In this document: piece after piece, positions 54,731-64,000 of the stretch
How the letters are laid out: each line of letters starts with the position of its first letter
How positions within the stretch are numbered: the stretch's first letter is position 1
From: Phlebotomus papatasi
Taxonomy: Eukaryota; Arthropoda; Insecta; Diptera; Psychodidae
DNA length: 64,000 nt
Direction of reading: 5' to 3'
NCBI RefSeq assembly: GCF_024763615.1
Contig: NC_077222.1
Coordinates: 93,157,417-93,221,416 of the forward strand
The notes under the pieces: generated by a model
Seen by the model: the letters and a program-made list of their open reading frames with translations, nothing else
Told to the model about the DNA's origin: nothing
Databases searched by the model: none
Program-made: the position numbers and the translations under genes

Positions 54731-55660
54731 ATTTACAGTAGAGAAAAGAATGTCAAATTTGATAGCCGGAAAATTTGTAAATTCGATATTTTTCAAGATA
54801 AAAGCGATCAAGGTTTTAAAGTTTTACCATAAAAAGCCTTTGTTGTAATCCGGCGTAAATAAAAGATACCTCTTTGTCCGAAGACTTGCCGAAGACTGTT
54901 TTATTCACAAAATCCAAATTACGTACAAATGATAATTGCTAGTATAAGCAATAACTATGATCAGCATTAATATATGGTTTGTTATTATAGATGTACACTA
55001 CACCTTCATGGAACTTCTGTCAATAAGTTTAAAAAGATTAGCTGTGACGGTTAGAAAGATCTCTACTCGACATTAGCTACAACATACTAAAATTCATTAA
55101 AATTTCGACATCGAATTTTCCAAAATTGATTTCTCGATTAATCGGATATTTGATTAAATCGGATGAAGATGGGGTGTTCAGAAAGGTTGTATAATTTCAC
55201 GAGAGGTTTCCAAAACGCTGAAAGTTTTCAAACTCTGAAACTAGAACCGGAGATATGGCCATTTGAAAATTCAATTTTTTATCCCTTATATCTCGGGTCA
55301 GCGAAGTCTGGGGTGGGGCTTAAGGTTTTTTAATCGAAAGCTATTAGGTCCTTAATTCATATGTTCATCTTTAAGCGGACTAGATGTCTAGGCCCCAGTA
55401 CGCTCAGGTGAGTGATAGATGTCACGAACCTAAGGGCCCAGATAAACTCGGGCTGATCCTCGAGAATATTTAGCATACAAAATTTGGCAGTAAAAGATCC
55501 GGTAAAGGAATTTTATGTAAAGGAGTTCTAATTGATGATCCTAAGCCCATGCATATTACGGTTTGGGATAGATCTTTAGTGCTGAATTTTACGGGCTAAA
55601 TATTCTCGAGGATCAGCTTGTGTCTATTTAATCCTTAATGCCAACGAAAAATGGCTCTGG
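54731..55660. repeat. Mixed dispersed-repeat region
   Basis: 55040-55210 is a partial copy of dispersed repeat A (CTACAACATACTAAAATTCA, CGATTAATCGGAT, AATCGGATGAAG). 55440-55635 contains an inverted repeat: GCTGATCCTCGAGAATATTT at about 55452 and its reverse complement at about 55593. 54731-55039 is unassigned. Confidence 0.5.
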
Positions 55661-55847
55661 TCCTTCTAGAGTGTGTTGGGCGAGGGGCTAACAACCCCTC
55701 CCCGTAAAAGCAAAATAGTTACGAAAACTCGCAAGGAGCCTCCGATGGAACGGAATTTTCGACAACGACCTATGCTACATTCCTGGAGCGAGTTGATGGA
55801 GAGTGTCAGAAGTGGAGGAGGTTTGTTCGAGAGGCCCGGTCCCTTAA
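55660..55847 (+). mobile_element. Non-LTR retrotransposon fragment, interrupted
   Basis: GGGGCTAACAACCCCTCCCC followed by GTAAAAGC...ACGAAAACTC and TTTTCGACAACGACCTATGC resembles the 5' region found in many insect LINE copies. GGAGGAGGTTTGTTCGAGAG and GCCCGGTCCC resembles a 3' end. The two appear fused, so the copy is internally deleted. It resumes at 56368 after the TTAA MITE with AGGAACGTTACAGCCACC and a (TAAG)n tail. The family assignment is from memory of such motifs and is tentative. Confidence 0.5.
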
Positions 55848-56363
55848 CCCTTTAAGGACGATTGGAACACCGGTGTCCCATAAAGAAAATAATTTTTCCT
55901 GACTACCTAAAGTTATTTTTTTCTTATGTCTGTACATAATTGTAAAGTAGAAGGTTGAAGGGATCTAGAATATTTTTTGCAAGTCTTTAGCTATTTGCTA
56001 TGTAGTAAATATTTAAACTCAAAAATGGCGAATTTTTAAATTCTCAAATTCATAATTAATTTTATTTATTTTTTATACTTCCAATTTTTTTTTAAGCAAA
56101 ACCCTTTTGGCAATAAAAACTACAATACTCATACGTAATATTTTTCATTAAGGCGAAAAATATTATTCATTGATATAGTCAGAAAAATTACTTAAATTTT
56201 TAGGCTATCTTTGCCCCTATCGTTCATAGAAGTACAAAATATACCGAATCAGACTCTGTTGGGCTTTCCAAAGTTAGATGTAAAACTTATCATTGATTAT
56301 GTTTCTCGGTTTAATTTTTATTGTTGATTTTCAGTCCGTAAAAGGTGCGTTGTCGTTAAAGGG
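55848..56363. mobile_element. piggyBac-type MITE with TTAA duplication, nested in LINE
   Basis: 516 bp between TTAA at 55844-55847 and 56364-56367. Left tip CCCTTTAAGGACGATTGG; right tip read inward CCCTTTAACGACAACGCACC. CCC-starting tips plus a TTAA duplication fit the piggyBac superfamily. The interior is AT-rich and noncoding. It splits the LINE fragment cleanly, so it is younger than that insertion. Confidence 0.8.
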
Positions 56364-56367
56364 TTAA

Positions 56368-56400
56368 AGGAACGTTACAGCCACCTAAGTAAGTAAGTAT
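56368..56400 (+). mobile_element. 3' end of the interrupted LINE fragment
   Basis: AGGAACGTTACAGCCACC followed by three TAAG units, a microsatellite tail typical of insect non-LTR elements. Continues the fragment ending at 55847. Confidence 0.5.
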
Positions 56401-57192
56401 GTATTCGGTCGAGCTATAACATACTGAAGTTTGAGTCCGATCCATGTCATAGGGGCTCAATTATTGAGAAAACAAAATTTTGGGGCGTTTTAAGATGGCG
56501 GAAGAGGGGCGAAGGTGAATCTGGCGTTACCTGCTTTTAGCCACCAATCGACATAACCTTTTCCGAAAACTGCTTGTCGATATCTCCCTCCGTTCTCTCT
56601 CCAGAAGAGGACTTTGTGAAAAATAGATTTCTAAATTTGTTGTAACAGAGCATACGGATGAAAGTTCTTGTTTTTGGTGTTTTATTCTTTCTGGAAAGTT
56701 TATACAAGAAGTAAAGTGTAGAAATGAAGCAGTCTGCGATGATAATCACGAAAAGCTTTTGAAGTTTTATTTAATAATTTCTTGAAGTTTAAGTTCGACA
56801 GATCTCTTAACTTAACAACTTTATATGAAGCAAGAAGTATGGACGGTTTTCCTATGGCCTAGAGTAATTTATGTCCATGTTGAAGCAAATTGCTTCTGCT
56901 TGTGTAGGAAAAACAGTCAAATATGTACATAAATTTGTATAGTGTGTAGAAAGTTTCAGAACTTTTGAGGTTATGTTTAAGATCTTCATTTGAGAATTTA
57001 AAAAAAAAAATGTGGTTTTTATACTCTTCCTTAGATATGCTCCATATGGTGAGAAGTTTGATCAAGAAAGTTTTTCTAAAACGTATTTTAGTACGATATT
57101 TCTAAAGCACATTATGCTCTTTTGAGGTTATGTTAAAACAATTTTGAATTTGTTTTTCAAATCGGAATTTTCAGTCTTGCAAAAAGTAGGTA
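56401..57192. other. Unassigned sequence
   Basis: 56401-56460 has words of dispersed repeat A (TCGAGCTATAACATACTGAA). The rest holds no recognised feature. Confidence 0.4.
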
Positions 57193-57444
57193 CACTGAGA
57201 GAAATCCGAAAAAAGTTAATATAACATTCCGGAAATGTTAATTTTACCCTGCAGTATTGATCCGAAATCGGTGTAAATATTACCCTTTTTAGGTGTATTG
57301 GGGGTTAAGTTACCCTTTTTAATGTTAATTTTACCCTTAAAAAGGTGTAAAATTAACATTAAAAAATGTTGATATATTTTTACACCTAAAAAGTGTTAAA
57401 GTTATGAGGAAAAAAAGTTAATCGCACTCTTTTTTTTCTCAGTG
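57193..57444 (-). mobile_element. MITE family 1, copy 4, with TA duplication
   Basis: 252 bp, the best preserved copy: CACTGAGAGAAATCCGAAAA at the left, TTTTTTTCTCAGTG at the right, flanked by TA on both sides (57191-57192 and 57445-57446). Orientation as the 15.1-kb copy. The TA duplication and ends suggest Tc1/mariner-type mobilisation. Confidence 0.88.
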
Positions 57445-57516
57445 TAGATATCTAGAGGTTTTGTATTGTAGTTCAGGTTATTATTAATTTACAGTCATTC
57501 AATCTCCGAATTCGTA

Positions 57517-57722
57517 TAGAGGGAAGTGGAGCACCTTTGAAGTGGGACAGCTTTGGAATTGTACTTTATTCTCTTATTTTTAAATAATTGTGCCTTATTT
57601 AAGCTTATTTAGCCTTATTTGAGCTAAATTATATTATAATAAGTTCAAGCTTCATTTAAAAATAGGAGAAAAAGTTCAAATTCAAAGCTACCCCAGTTCA
57701 AAGCTGTCCCACTTCCCCCTAT
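57517..57722. mobile_element. MITE family 4, copy 2
   Basis: 206 bp with ~40-bp inverted repeats. The left end TAGAGGGAAGTGGAGCACCT corresponds to TAGGGGGAAGTGGGACAGCT read inward from the right. TTTGAA and CAGCTTTG words are repeated within each arm. The interior is shared with 43840-44058. Confidence 0.8.
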
Positions 57723-58785
57723 CGAAGATACAAAATTCCACTTCGAAAAAAATCAAATTTTGAAAATAAATTCCCTCATAATTTTCAGTTGTAAGAAATT
57801 AGAGTATCCCAAAAGATGTGAAACAGATGTTTGATGCGTTGTATCGTGAAAATGGAGAAAATTGTCTCCTCGATGGCTCGTGGGTGAATCCGAGATGAGA
57901 ATTCAAAGTGAGGACGTAGTAAAAGGGCAAAATATGCAAATGTTGGGCGGAAACCACCAAAGATGGAATCGAACACAAACACTTCACAATTTATTTGAAG
58001 CAATAACGTTTTATGAAATTTATAATTTTTCCTATCTCTCCCCTTACCATATGTGGGATATTTTTGGCCGTTACGATAATGGCATTTTTAGTACAATATC
58101 CGTAGTTCCCATGCCCACAACATTCTGCTCCTTATTCTGAGATTTGCCCTCCAAGTTTGTGAATTCAAGGCACGATAGAGGCACCATTTGCCAGAAAGCA
58201 AATTTAAAACAAAACACCATCGAAGCTATTATTTAAAAAGGGATCCCACATTATCATATCACACACACACCTCCACTTTTCTTCACGATGATTTCAATGT
58301 AAATTTTACACTTCCCCGAACCCTGACACCGTCTGACCTTTGATTGTCCGTGAAAGCTTTCCAGCAATGGAAGAGTTTCTCTTTTTTCAAAGGGATTTTA
58401 CGAAAAGGAAAAGAGTGTGAGCTTGACATGATATTTTGGTAAATTTCCCGGAGGAAATAAAAATATTTTTTCACTACATAAAATCCCAAAAGAAATAATG
58501 TTATAAGCGGATCATGCGATTTATGGATAGAGAAGTCTCTCCTTTTTTTTTGTAGGTGAATCTGTCAATGATACAGCCGGAAAGGGTTACATTTCTCTTT
58601 TATAGTAGTACATCAATTTAACGATTATTGCTATGTCCATATGTGGTAGGCCTAAAGTTTCCTGAAATTGGTGAATTCAAAAATTTGAAAATATAATAGC
58701 TTCAATGTTTTAATATTTCCGGCTTACCTGTAATAAGCGGCTTATATTTAAATATTTAAAATAAAACTTTTTCATTTTGTATGTA
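57723..58785. other. Unassigned sequence
   Basis: No gene recognised. Frames at 57785-58140 overlap on both strands and have no domain. The stretch 57840-58480 is repeat-poor. Confidence 0.4.
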
Positions 58786-58943
58786 TAGGGAAACTTTGGG
58801 CAAAATGTGACAGAGCGTGTGTTTCATATTATCGAGGTCTTTACATACTTGTAATCAGCATATTATAATAGGAAATTTACCGCTCTACAACTTTAAAGAA
58901 AACACTTTTCCCTATCTCGAAGACTTGGAAAATGAGCTTTTTG
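58786..58943 (+). mobile_element. Partial TIR element (GGGCAAAATGTGAC end)
   Basis: TATAGGGAAACTTTGGGCAA and, further in, AAATTTACCGCTCTACAACT plus TTTTCCCTATCTCGAAG match the left part of 49670-50550. Similarity stops just before the mariner remnant, which may have inserted into or truncated it. Confidence 0.5.
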
Positions 58944-60066
58944 AACCATTTCTTTAAAGTTGATGTAATAAAATTAAAAAAAGGCAAAACAAATATTGCA
59001 AAATGTGAAAAAATTGTGTGGAACAAGATGGTATAAAGGATCGCCTAAGAAATATAAGTTAAGAAATATTGATTTTTGGTTGAGATATCTCAAGAAGATG
59101 GAGAGAATCCGACAACAGATAGTTGAGATTTACCTACAAAATCCAAATGCGACGTATGCGGAAATAGGAAAACTCACCGGAAAGTCGCGCTCAACAGTCC
59201 GAAAGGTAATATTGCGATTCAAGGATACAAAGACGATTGTCCGAAAGCAAGTCGGTGGTAGGAAGCCTGGAATTCAAGACCGCGACATGGAGATAAGGGT
59301 CCCTCCGAGATGTTCCCAAAAAGACGAGTATTTCACACTACCTAGTTCATAAAATTAAGAAGAAGAATGATTTAGTGACTTATAAAGCCCAACCTGCACC
59401 TCATCGTACAGATAAGCAACGACAATCCGCCAAAACAAGGTCCAGAAAACTGAATGATCACCTTCCAAAAGGTTTTGAAAGATGTGTTTTAATGGACGAC
59501 GAAACCATCGTGAAAGCCGACTTCCACCAATTGCCTGGACAACAATACTATACGGCAAAGACTCGTACAGGTACACAGCAAGTATTAATACAAGAACTAC
59601 ACCACGTTCCCGAAAAAATACTTGGTTTGGATGGCAATTTGCTCGTGTGGTCTTCGAAGTCAAGAATTTTTCATGACCGGGATCATGAACAGAGATTTAC
59701 ATCGAAGAGTGTCTCAAGAAACTTCTTCTGCCGCTCTATCGAAACCACTGTGTTCCACCATTGTTTTGGCCAGATCAAGCATCAAGCCACTACGCTAAGG
59801 ATACGATTACGTGGTTCAGCGACAATAGAGTCATTTATGTGCAGAAAGAGTTTAATCCGCCCAATACACCGGGACCGGAACTGCGTCCTAGTGAAAACTA
59901 TTGTGGAATTTTGAAGAAGGATCTCAGGAAAAAGGCTAAACCAGCCAAAAGTTTGCCTGATTTCAAGCAAAAATGGAAAAAACGTCGTCAGAGCCCTGGA
60001 GAAGAGCTTTTCAAGAACCTGATGAGGGGAATTAACCAGCCATTGGAATAAAGCAAAGAAATGGTT
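58944..60066 (+). pseudogene. ITm (Tc1/mariner) transposase, frameshifted
   Basis: A cut-and-paste transposase broken by about three frameshifts (near 59300, 59620 and 59720). In order: N-terminal helix-turn-helix (Y-A-E-I-G-K-L-T-G-K-S-R-S-T-V, codons from about 59150), K-I-K-K-K-N-D-L-V-T, first catalytic aspartate in V-L-M-D-D-E-T (about 59491), L-V-W-M-A-I-C in another frame, second aspartate in F-W-P-D-Q-A-S-S-H-Y (about 59765), and the third acidic residue in L-R-P-S-E-N-Y-C-G-I-L-K. I count 39 residues between the second D and the E. The P-P-N-x-P and R-P-x-E context suggests the D37E-type ITm group with a 2-residue insertion. A 12-bp inverted repeat, AACCATTTCTTT at 58944-58955 and its complement at 60055-60066, may mark the ends. 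A deleted copy lies at 31270-31830. Confidence 0.85.
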
Positions 60067-60225
60067 TAAAAGAATCACAATAAAATGACCTTTCCAAATC
60101 TGCATTAGGTTTTTTTCAATCTACTGCGACTAAGATTTGAGAGCCATTTGTCCATGGGGAAGTTCATTCGATTCCACGATTTATCTCTGGTTTGTATTCC
60201 TCAATTTCTTCTACCTTGAAAGATA
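60067..60225. other. Short unassigned spacer
   Basis: Lies between the mariner remnant and the Tc1 palindrome. No feature recognised. Confidence 0.4.
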
Positions 60226-61807
60226 CAGTGAGCGAAATTCAAATAGGGACGGACTTATAAGTGTGTGTTGTGGGTGGTCTGTAAGTCGGATCGACCTAAT
60301 ATTTTTTTGTATAATATAGGCCTATCCAACAAGACTTTTTATGGTAGTAACCCACGCGCAATTGCGTTCGTGCGTGAACGCCAGCCAAATATCAAATTTT
60401 TAGATGATTTTTGAGCGAAATTCAAATAGGGACGATCCCGATTTTTTAAATAAAAGTGAAACAAATCAGATCAATGAGAATTATTTTAATATTGTGGACT
60501 TGATCTCTTATTCTTTATGCCAGAAATAAGGTCTTTTAGCTACACTTAAGACCAATTCATGAAGAGTTTCTTGCTTAATTAGCGCCATGCGCTACTGATA
60601 GCATTCTTGAGTTCATCTACGTTCCCCACGGTCGGATACTACTTAACTTCTGCGTTAAATTATCTTGCAATGATGCATTACAGATTTTCAATATGATTTG
60701 GGCTAGGTAAATCATCTGACTAATAATACAAAATGTGTAGTTTTTTGTCCTGAAACCATTTCATTACAAGACTTTCTTCGTGAATTCCCGCATTATTCTG
60801 CTGGAATTTGATATTACCACTAGTTCAAACTTCGGAAAATGCCACCGGTTCATCTTCTAATAATATTCAACACTTTTCAGATATAATTTTAGTGGTGATT
60901 CAACGGTTTCGTGTATTTACATAAAATGACTAAAACGTCATATTAAAGCTCGTCTACCATTTACAGAAAAATATATCTCAATGGATAAAAATTGGAATAA
61001 ACTTACTTTTTTCCGATCAAAAGAAGTTTAAACTGAATGAGTGAAATTGTTTTAAATATTATTGATATAACATGCAAAAACTTCGGTTGTGCAACTGTGA
61101 TGAGTTGGGCGGCTTTTTCACTTTAAAAAAAGACATGAATCTGTCGGGTGACCAATAGAATGATATCTCAAAAGTGTTGAATACCAATTGAAGATGCACT
61201 GGTACCATTTTCAGAAGTCTAAACTAGTGGTAATGCCATTTTCCAGCAGAATTTTGAGGGAAATTCATGAAGAAAGTCTTTTAATGAAGTGGTTCCTGGT
61301 AAAAAACTGCAATTTTTGGTTTATTCAGTAATTTCTGCCTTCCTAAATCTCAATGAAAATCTGTGAGGCATCATTGCAATATAAATGAATGCAAGAGTTA
61401 AGCAGTATCATACAGTAGTGACAGTGGAGAACCTGATGCTCTCAGTAATGCTAATTAGGTAATAAATTCTTCATGAATTGGTCCTAAATAGGGCTATAAG
61501 AAATTTTATTGGCACGAAGAATATGATATAAAGTCCACAATATTAAAATAATTCTCATTGATCTGATTTGTTTCACTTTTATTTAAAAAATCGGCATCGT
61601 CCCTATTTGAATTTCGCTCAAAAATCACCTAAAAATTTGATATTTGGCTGGCGTTCACGCACGAACACAATTGCGCGTGGATCACTACCATAAAAAGTCT
61701 TGTTGGATAGGCCTATATTATACAAAAAAAATATTAGGTCGATCCGACATACAGACCACCCACAACACACACTTATAAGTACGTCCCTATTTGAATTTCG
61801 CTCACTG
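60226..61807. mobile_element. Palindromic Tc1-like element made of two 3' halves
   Basis: 1582 bp flanked by TA (60224-60225 and 61808-61809). Ends CAGTGAGCGAAATTCAAATA. Each arm contains the motif twice: GAGCGAAATTCAAATAGGGA at 60230 and 60413 on the left, and inverted at 61598-61619 and 61782-61803 on the right, 183-184 bp apart, i.e. the IR/DR layout of some Tc1 elements. Both arms continue inward into degraded transposase C-termini read outward: on the left (minus) Q-Q-N-N-A-G-I-H, K-W-F-Q-D, L-P-S-P-N-H-I-E-N-L (about 60805-60690), and a diverged equivalent on the right (plus) from about 61243. These correspond to the Tc1 Q-Q-D-N-A-x-x-H and D-L-N-P-I-E-N-L-W motifs, with D changed to N. 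The two arms differ by many substitutions and indels. Confidence 0.85.
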
Positions 61808-64000
61808 TATCTACTCTTGTATACTTAATTATGAAATTTTTAGTTTTTACCCCAGAATCATCTCATATCGTAAAATCTTAGAAACAGTAATAAAGTTTTG
61901 ATTTTAGTACAAAATTAATGGATTTCACTAATTGCCTAAATTAGATAATTTCCTTTGCCATTTTATAATAATGCTTGTTTATTGGTTATTCAATTTTCAA
62001 GTAACTCTTTAGCAATTCTTAATTGCAAATCTATTTTATGAAGAAACAGACAATGTTTAATAGGGAGGGACAAAGTGAGTTTTACTGCTGGATTTCGACC
62101 GTATGTGACAAAATAAGACTTTGTATATCTTACAATGACCATTAAATGACTTTTAAGTTTCTTCAGAATTGTGTTTTTGTTATCTGAAAGGGAAATTAAA
62201 TTGAATGAACGTAATAAAAACTATATTTAGTTTGTAACATTCCTAAAGGGGTTCTACTCAGTATGAGAAAATGAGTAGACATAAAAATTTAGCAATGTCT
62301 TCATAAAGGTTGGGTTACTTTCATGCAAGCATTACTTACAATTGTTTTGATAAAAATTATTCATTAATTTTCAACCGAAAGCTCTGGAAAAAGTTGATGA
62401 GTTTCCCTGAAAGAATTGTATTTTCCCGACGATATCCGGAATCCTCACCTCGTTTGATTAAATATAGTTCAAATGGAACTAAAAAGAATATTCAGCTGCT
62501 TGAAACTGCCCCATCCTTAACTATACTTTGTTGCCCTAAATCCTGGGACAATCATTTCTACTTCTCAGCTCAGAATACTGAACTCCATGATCCCTTTATA
62601 GAGAGGACAAGTGATTTACATTTTTCAAATAATGACCTTTGAAATATTAATACAAGAACTGACTTGTACAATTTCAACGTTAATTTTTCATAAACGTGTA
62701 AAGACGTTTTAATCAAAAATTCTTTTGTGTAACGAAAATTATATCGTCCGCACTGAAAGCTTCTGTAAAGCTCAATTTATTGAAAGAAATAAAAAAAGAG
62801 GAATCTACAGCAATTCTTTTCTATCTAAATAGAAAACAATATTAAAATTGAATTTATTCTGAGTGACTATGGATCTTTGTAGAGAAAAATCCTTTCAATC
62901 GAGAAGATTGTTTAAAAAAGTATAGTGATGGTTTTCAATATCCCGGAAGAGAGTGAATGAAAATTCCGTGTGAAGTGGAATGCAATAAAAATTCCCTGTC
63001 CTTCGCAAGGGCAATGGTGCGAATTAAATGAGTGTGAAAAGATGAGGAAGAAATTTTCTCCAAGTGAAAATGCTTCCCAGAGACTTATCAAATAAATACT
63101 CCTCTCTCGTCCTGACAGACAATAAACTACGTATTACGACTGTCAGTGCTTCAAGAGAACATACCCTGGGTGGGTAGATGCAGCTCAATACTTGAAGACA
63201 TCCTTGAAAAATCTCCCATGAGATGACAACGAAAGCATCCTTCAAATAAACTCCCCAACGAGAACAGCCAGTGATTGCGATACCGAGGAATATAATTTGC
63301 ACTTATGGTTGGAATGCTGTTATCATTTTGCTCTCCTCTGTGGCAATGAGATTCCTCAACCACCACCAAGCAATTGTGTGTAGCCAATCCCTCCTTCAGA
63401 CCTACCACTTCAGAGCTTTCTCCCCCCGTGCCCCCGTCAAAACTCCAATCCTCTTCCCAGTATCTCTACGCCCAAGTTATTTCCCGTAACGAGCTTCATA
63501 CACTTTCTAATTCTTGCTCTGGGAGAATTTACATTTCTAATTAAGAAAATTGGATTCTGTACACACTAATTTGAACAAAGTCTTGAAGATTACGCCTCAC
63601 ACGAAAACCATCCCAAAATAACCACAATCGCATTTGCCTTTTCTTCACATGACGCTCTATCTTATCACAAATAGTATATTTACCACCGCCATATCTCCTA
63701 ACCATGGATGTCCCTGAGTTATGTGCAACTAGAGAGCTTTTAGCCAAAAGAGGTGACAATTGATGAAAAATACTCCCACCCCCACAATACTCAAAATATC
63801 TCGAGAGGAACATTCCAAGAAAACAATGTACCAGATTATTTCGTCTGTATGTAAACCCACAACTTCTCAAGTGCTGCATTTAACGATGGTTTGCCAAAAT
63901 GTAGAGCTTTAGAAAATTGCTTTCATACACGTTCGGAGGAAAAATTGACTTTCACTGACTTGAGCATTCGTTTAAACTAGTTTTTTTTCGGAAAAGCATC
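61808..64000. other. Unassigned sequence to window end
   Basis: No gene recognised. A 110-codon frame at 62310-62642 and a 112-codon minus frame at 63541-63879 have no domain or splice context. 62900-63900 is repeat-poor and less AT-rich, similar in character to 39.7-41.3 kb. Possibly intronic or regulatory. Confidence 0.4.

Noticed and set aside
58996..60051. Intact mariner transposase
   Set aside because: All catalytic regions are present but lie in different frames; at least three frameshifts are needed, so it is a pseudogene.

Overview
The window looks like AT-rich nuclear DNA of an insect. There are no bacterial-type operons and no long uninterrupted reading frames. The one apparently intact protein gene has a 61-bp GT-AG intron. 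Almost everything else recognisable is transposon-derived: Tc1/mariner, pogo, piggyBac-like MITEs, non-LTR retrotransposon tails, tRNA-derived SINEs and foldback elements. The element mix fits a dipteran or related insect, but the species cannot be named from this sequence. All coordinates and alignments were made by eye, so boundaries are good to a few bases where terminal repeats or target duplications are visible and to tens of bases elsewhere.

Layout. 0-5 kb: unique sequence, a 5'-truncated non-LTR insert with an 11-bp target duplication, an inverted repeat carrying hammerhead-ribozyme-like cores, and a 1.1-kb degenerate tandem array of a ~46-bp unit. 5-23 kb: a dense patchwork of MITEs and dispersed repeats (8.6-9.1, 14.1-14.3, 15.1-15.8, 21.2-21.4, 22.0-22.3 and 23.1-23.5 kb), a 1.7-kb terminal-inverted-repeat element at 16.5-18.2 kb, a LINE reverse-transcriptase remnant at 11 kb and a SINE with a 15-bp target duplication at 20.4-20.8 kb. 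23.9-25.1 kb: the only convincing host gene, a two-exon alpha-1,3-fucosyltransferase (GT10) on the minus strand. 26.1-36.9 kb: a 10.8-kb foldback structure. Each arm has a ~1.4-kb nearly identical outer segment plus a 2.5- or 3.7-kb array of ~158-bp tandem units, and the 1.9-kb spacer holds a deleted mariner copy. 37-46 kb: more palindromic MITEs, a GC-rich 9-bp minisatellite, a SINE inserted into an older repeat and a 1.9-kb pogo-like element interrupted by a MITE. 46-58 kb: mostly unassigned DNA with MITEs, including two with TTAA duplications, one of them nested in a LINE remnant. 58.8-61.8 kb: a broken mariner transposase next to a 1.58-kb palindrome made from two 3' halves of a Tc1-like element with doubled terminal repeats. 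61.8-64 kb: unassigned.

With one intact gene in 64 kb, the window reads as intergenic or intronic territory heavily colonised by short inverted-repeat elements. The most unusual structures are the giant foldback with arrays inside its arms, the repeated hammerhead-like cores (one pair facing each other in an inverted repeat), and the head-to-head Tc1 palindrome. The transposase reading frames seen here are all broken, so any recent mobility of the MITEs would have needed enzymes encoded elsewhere.
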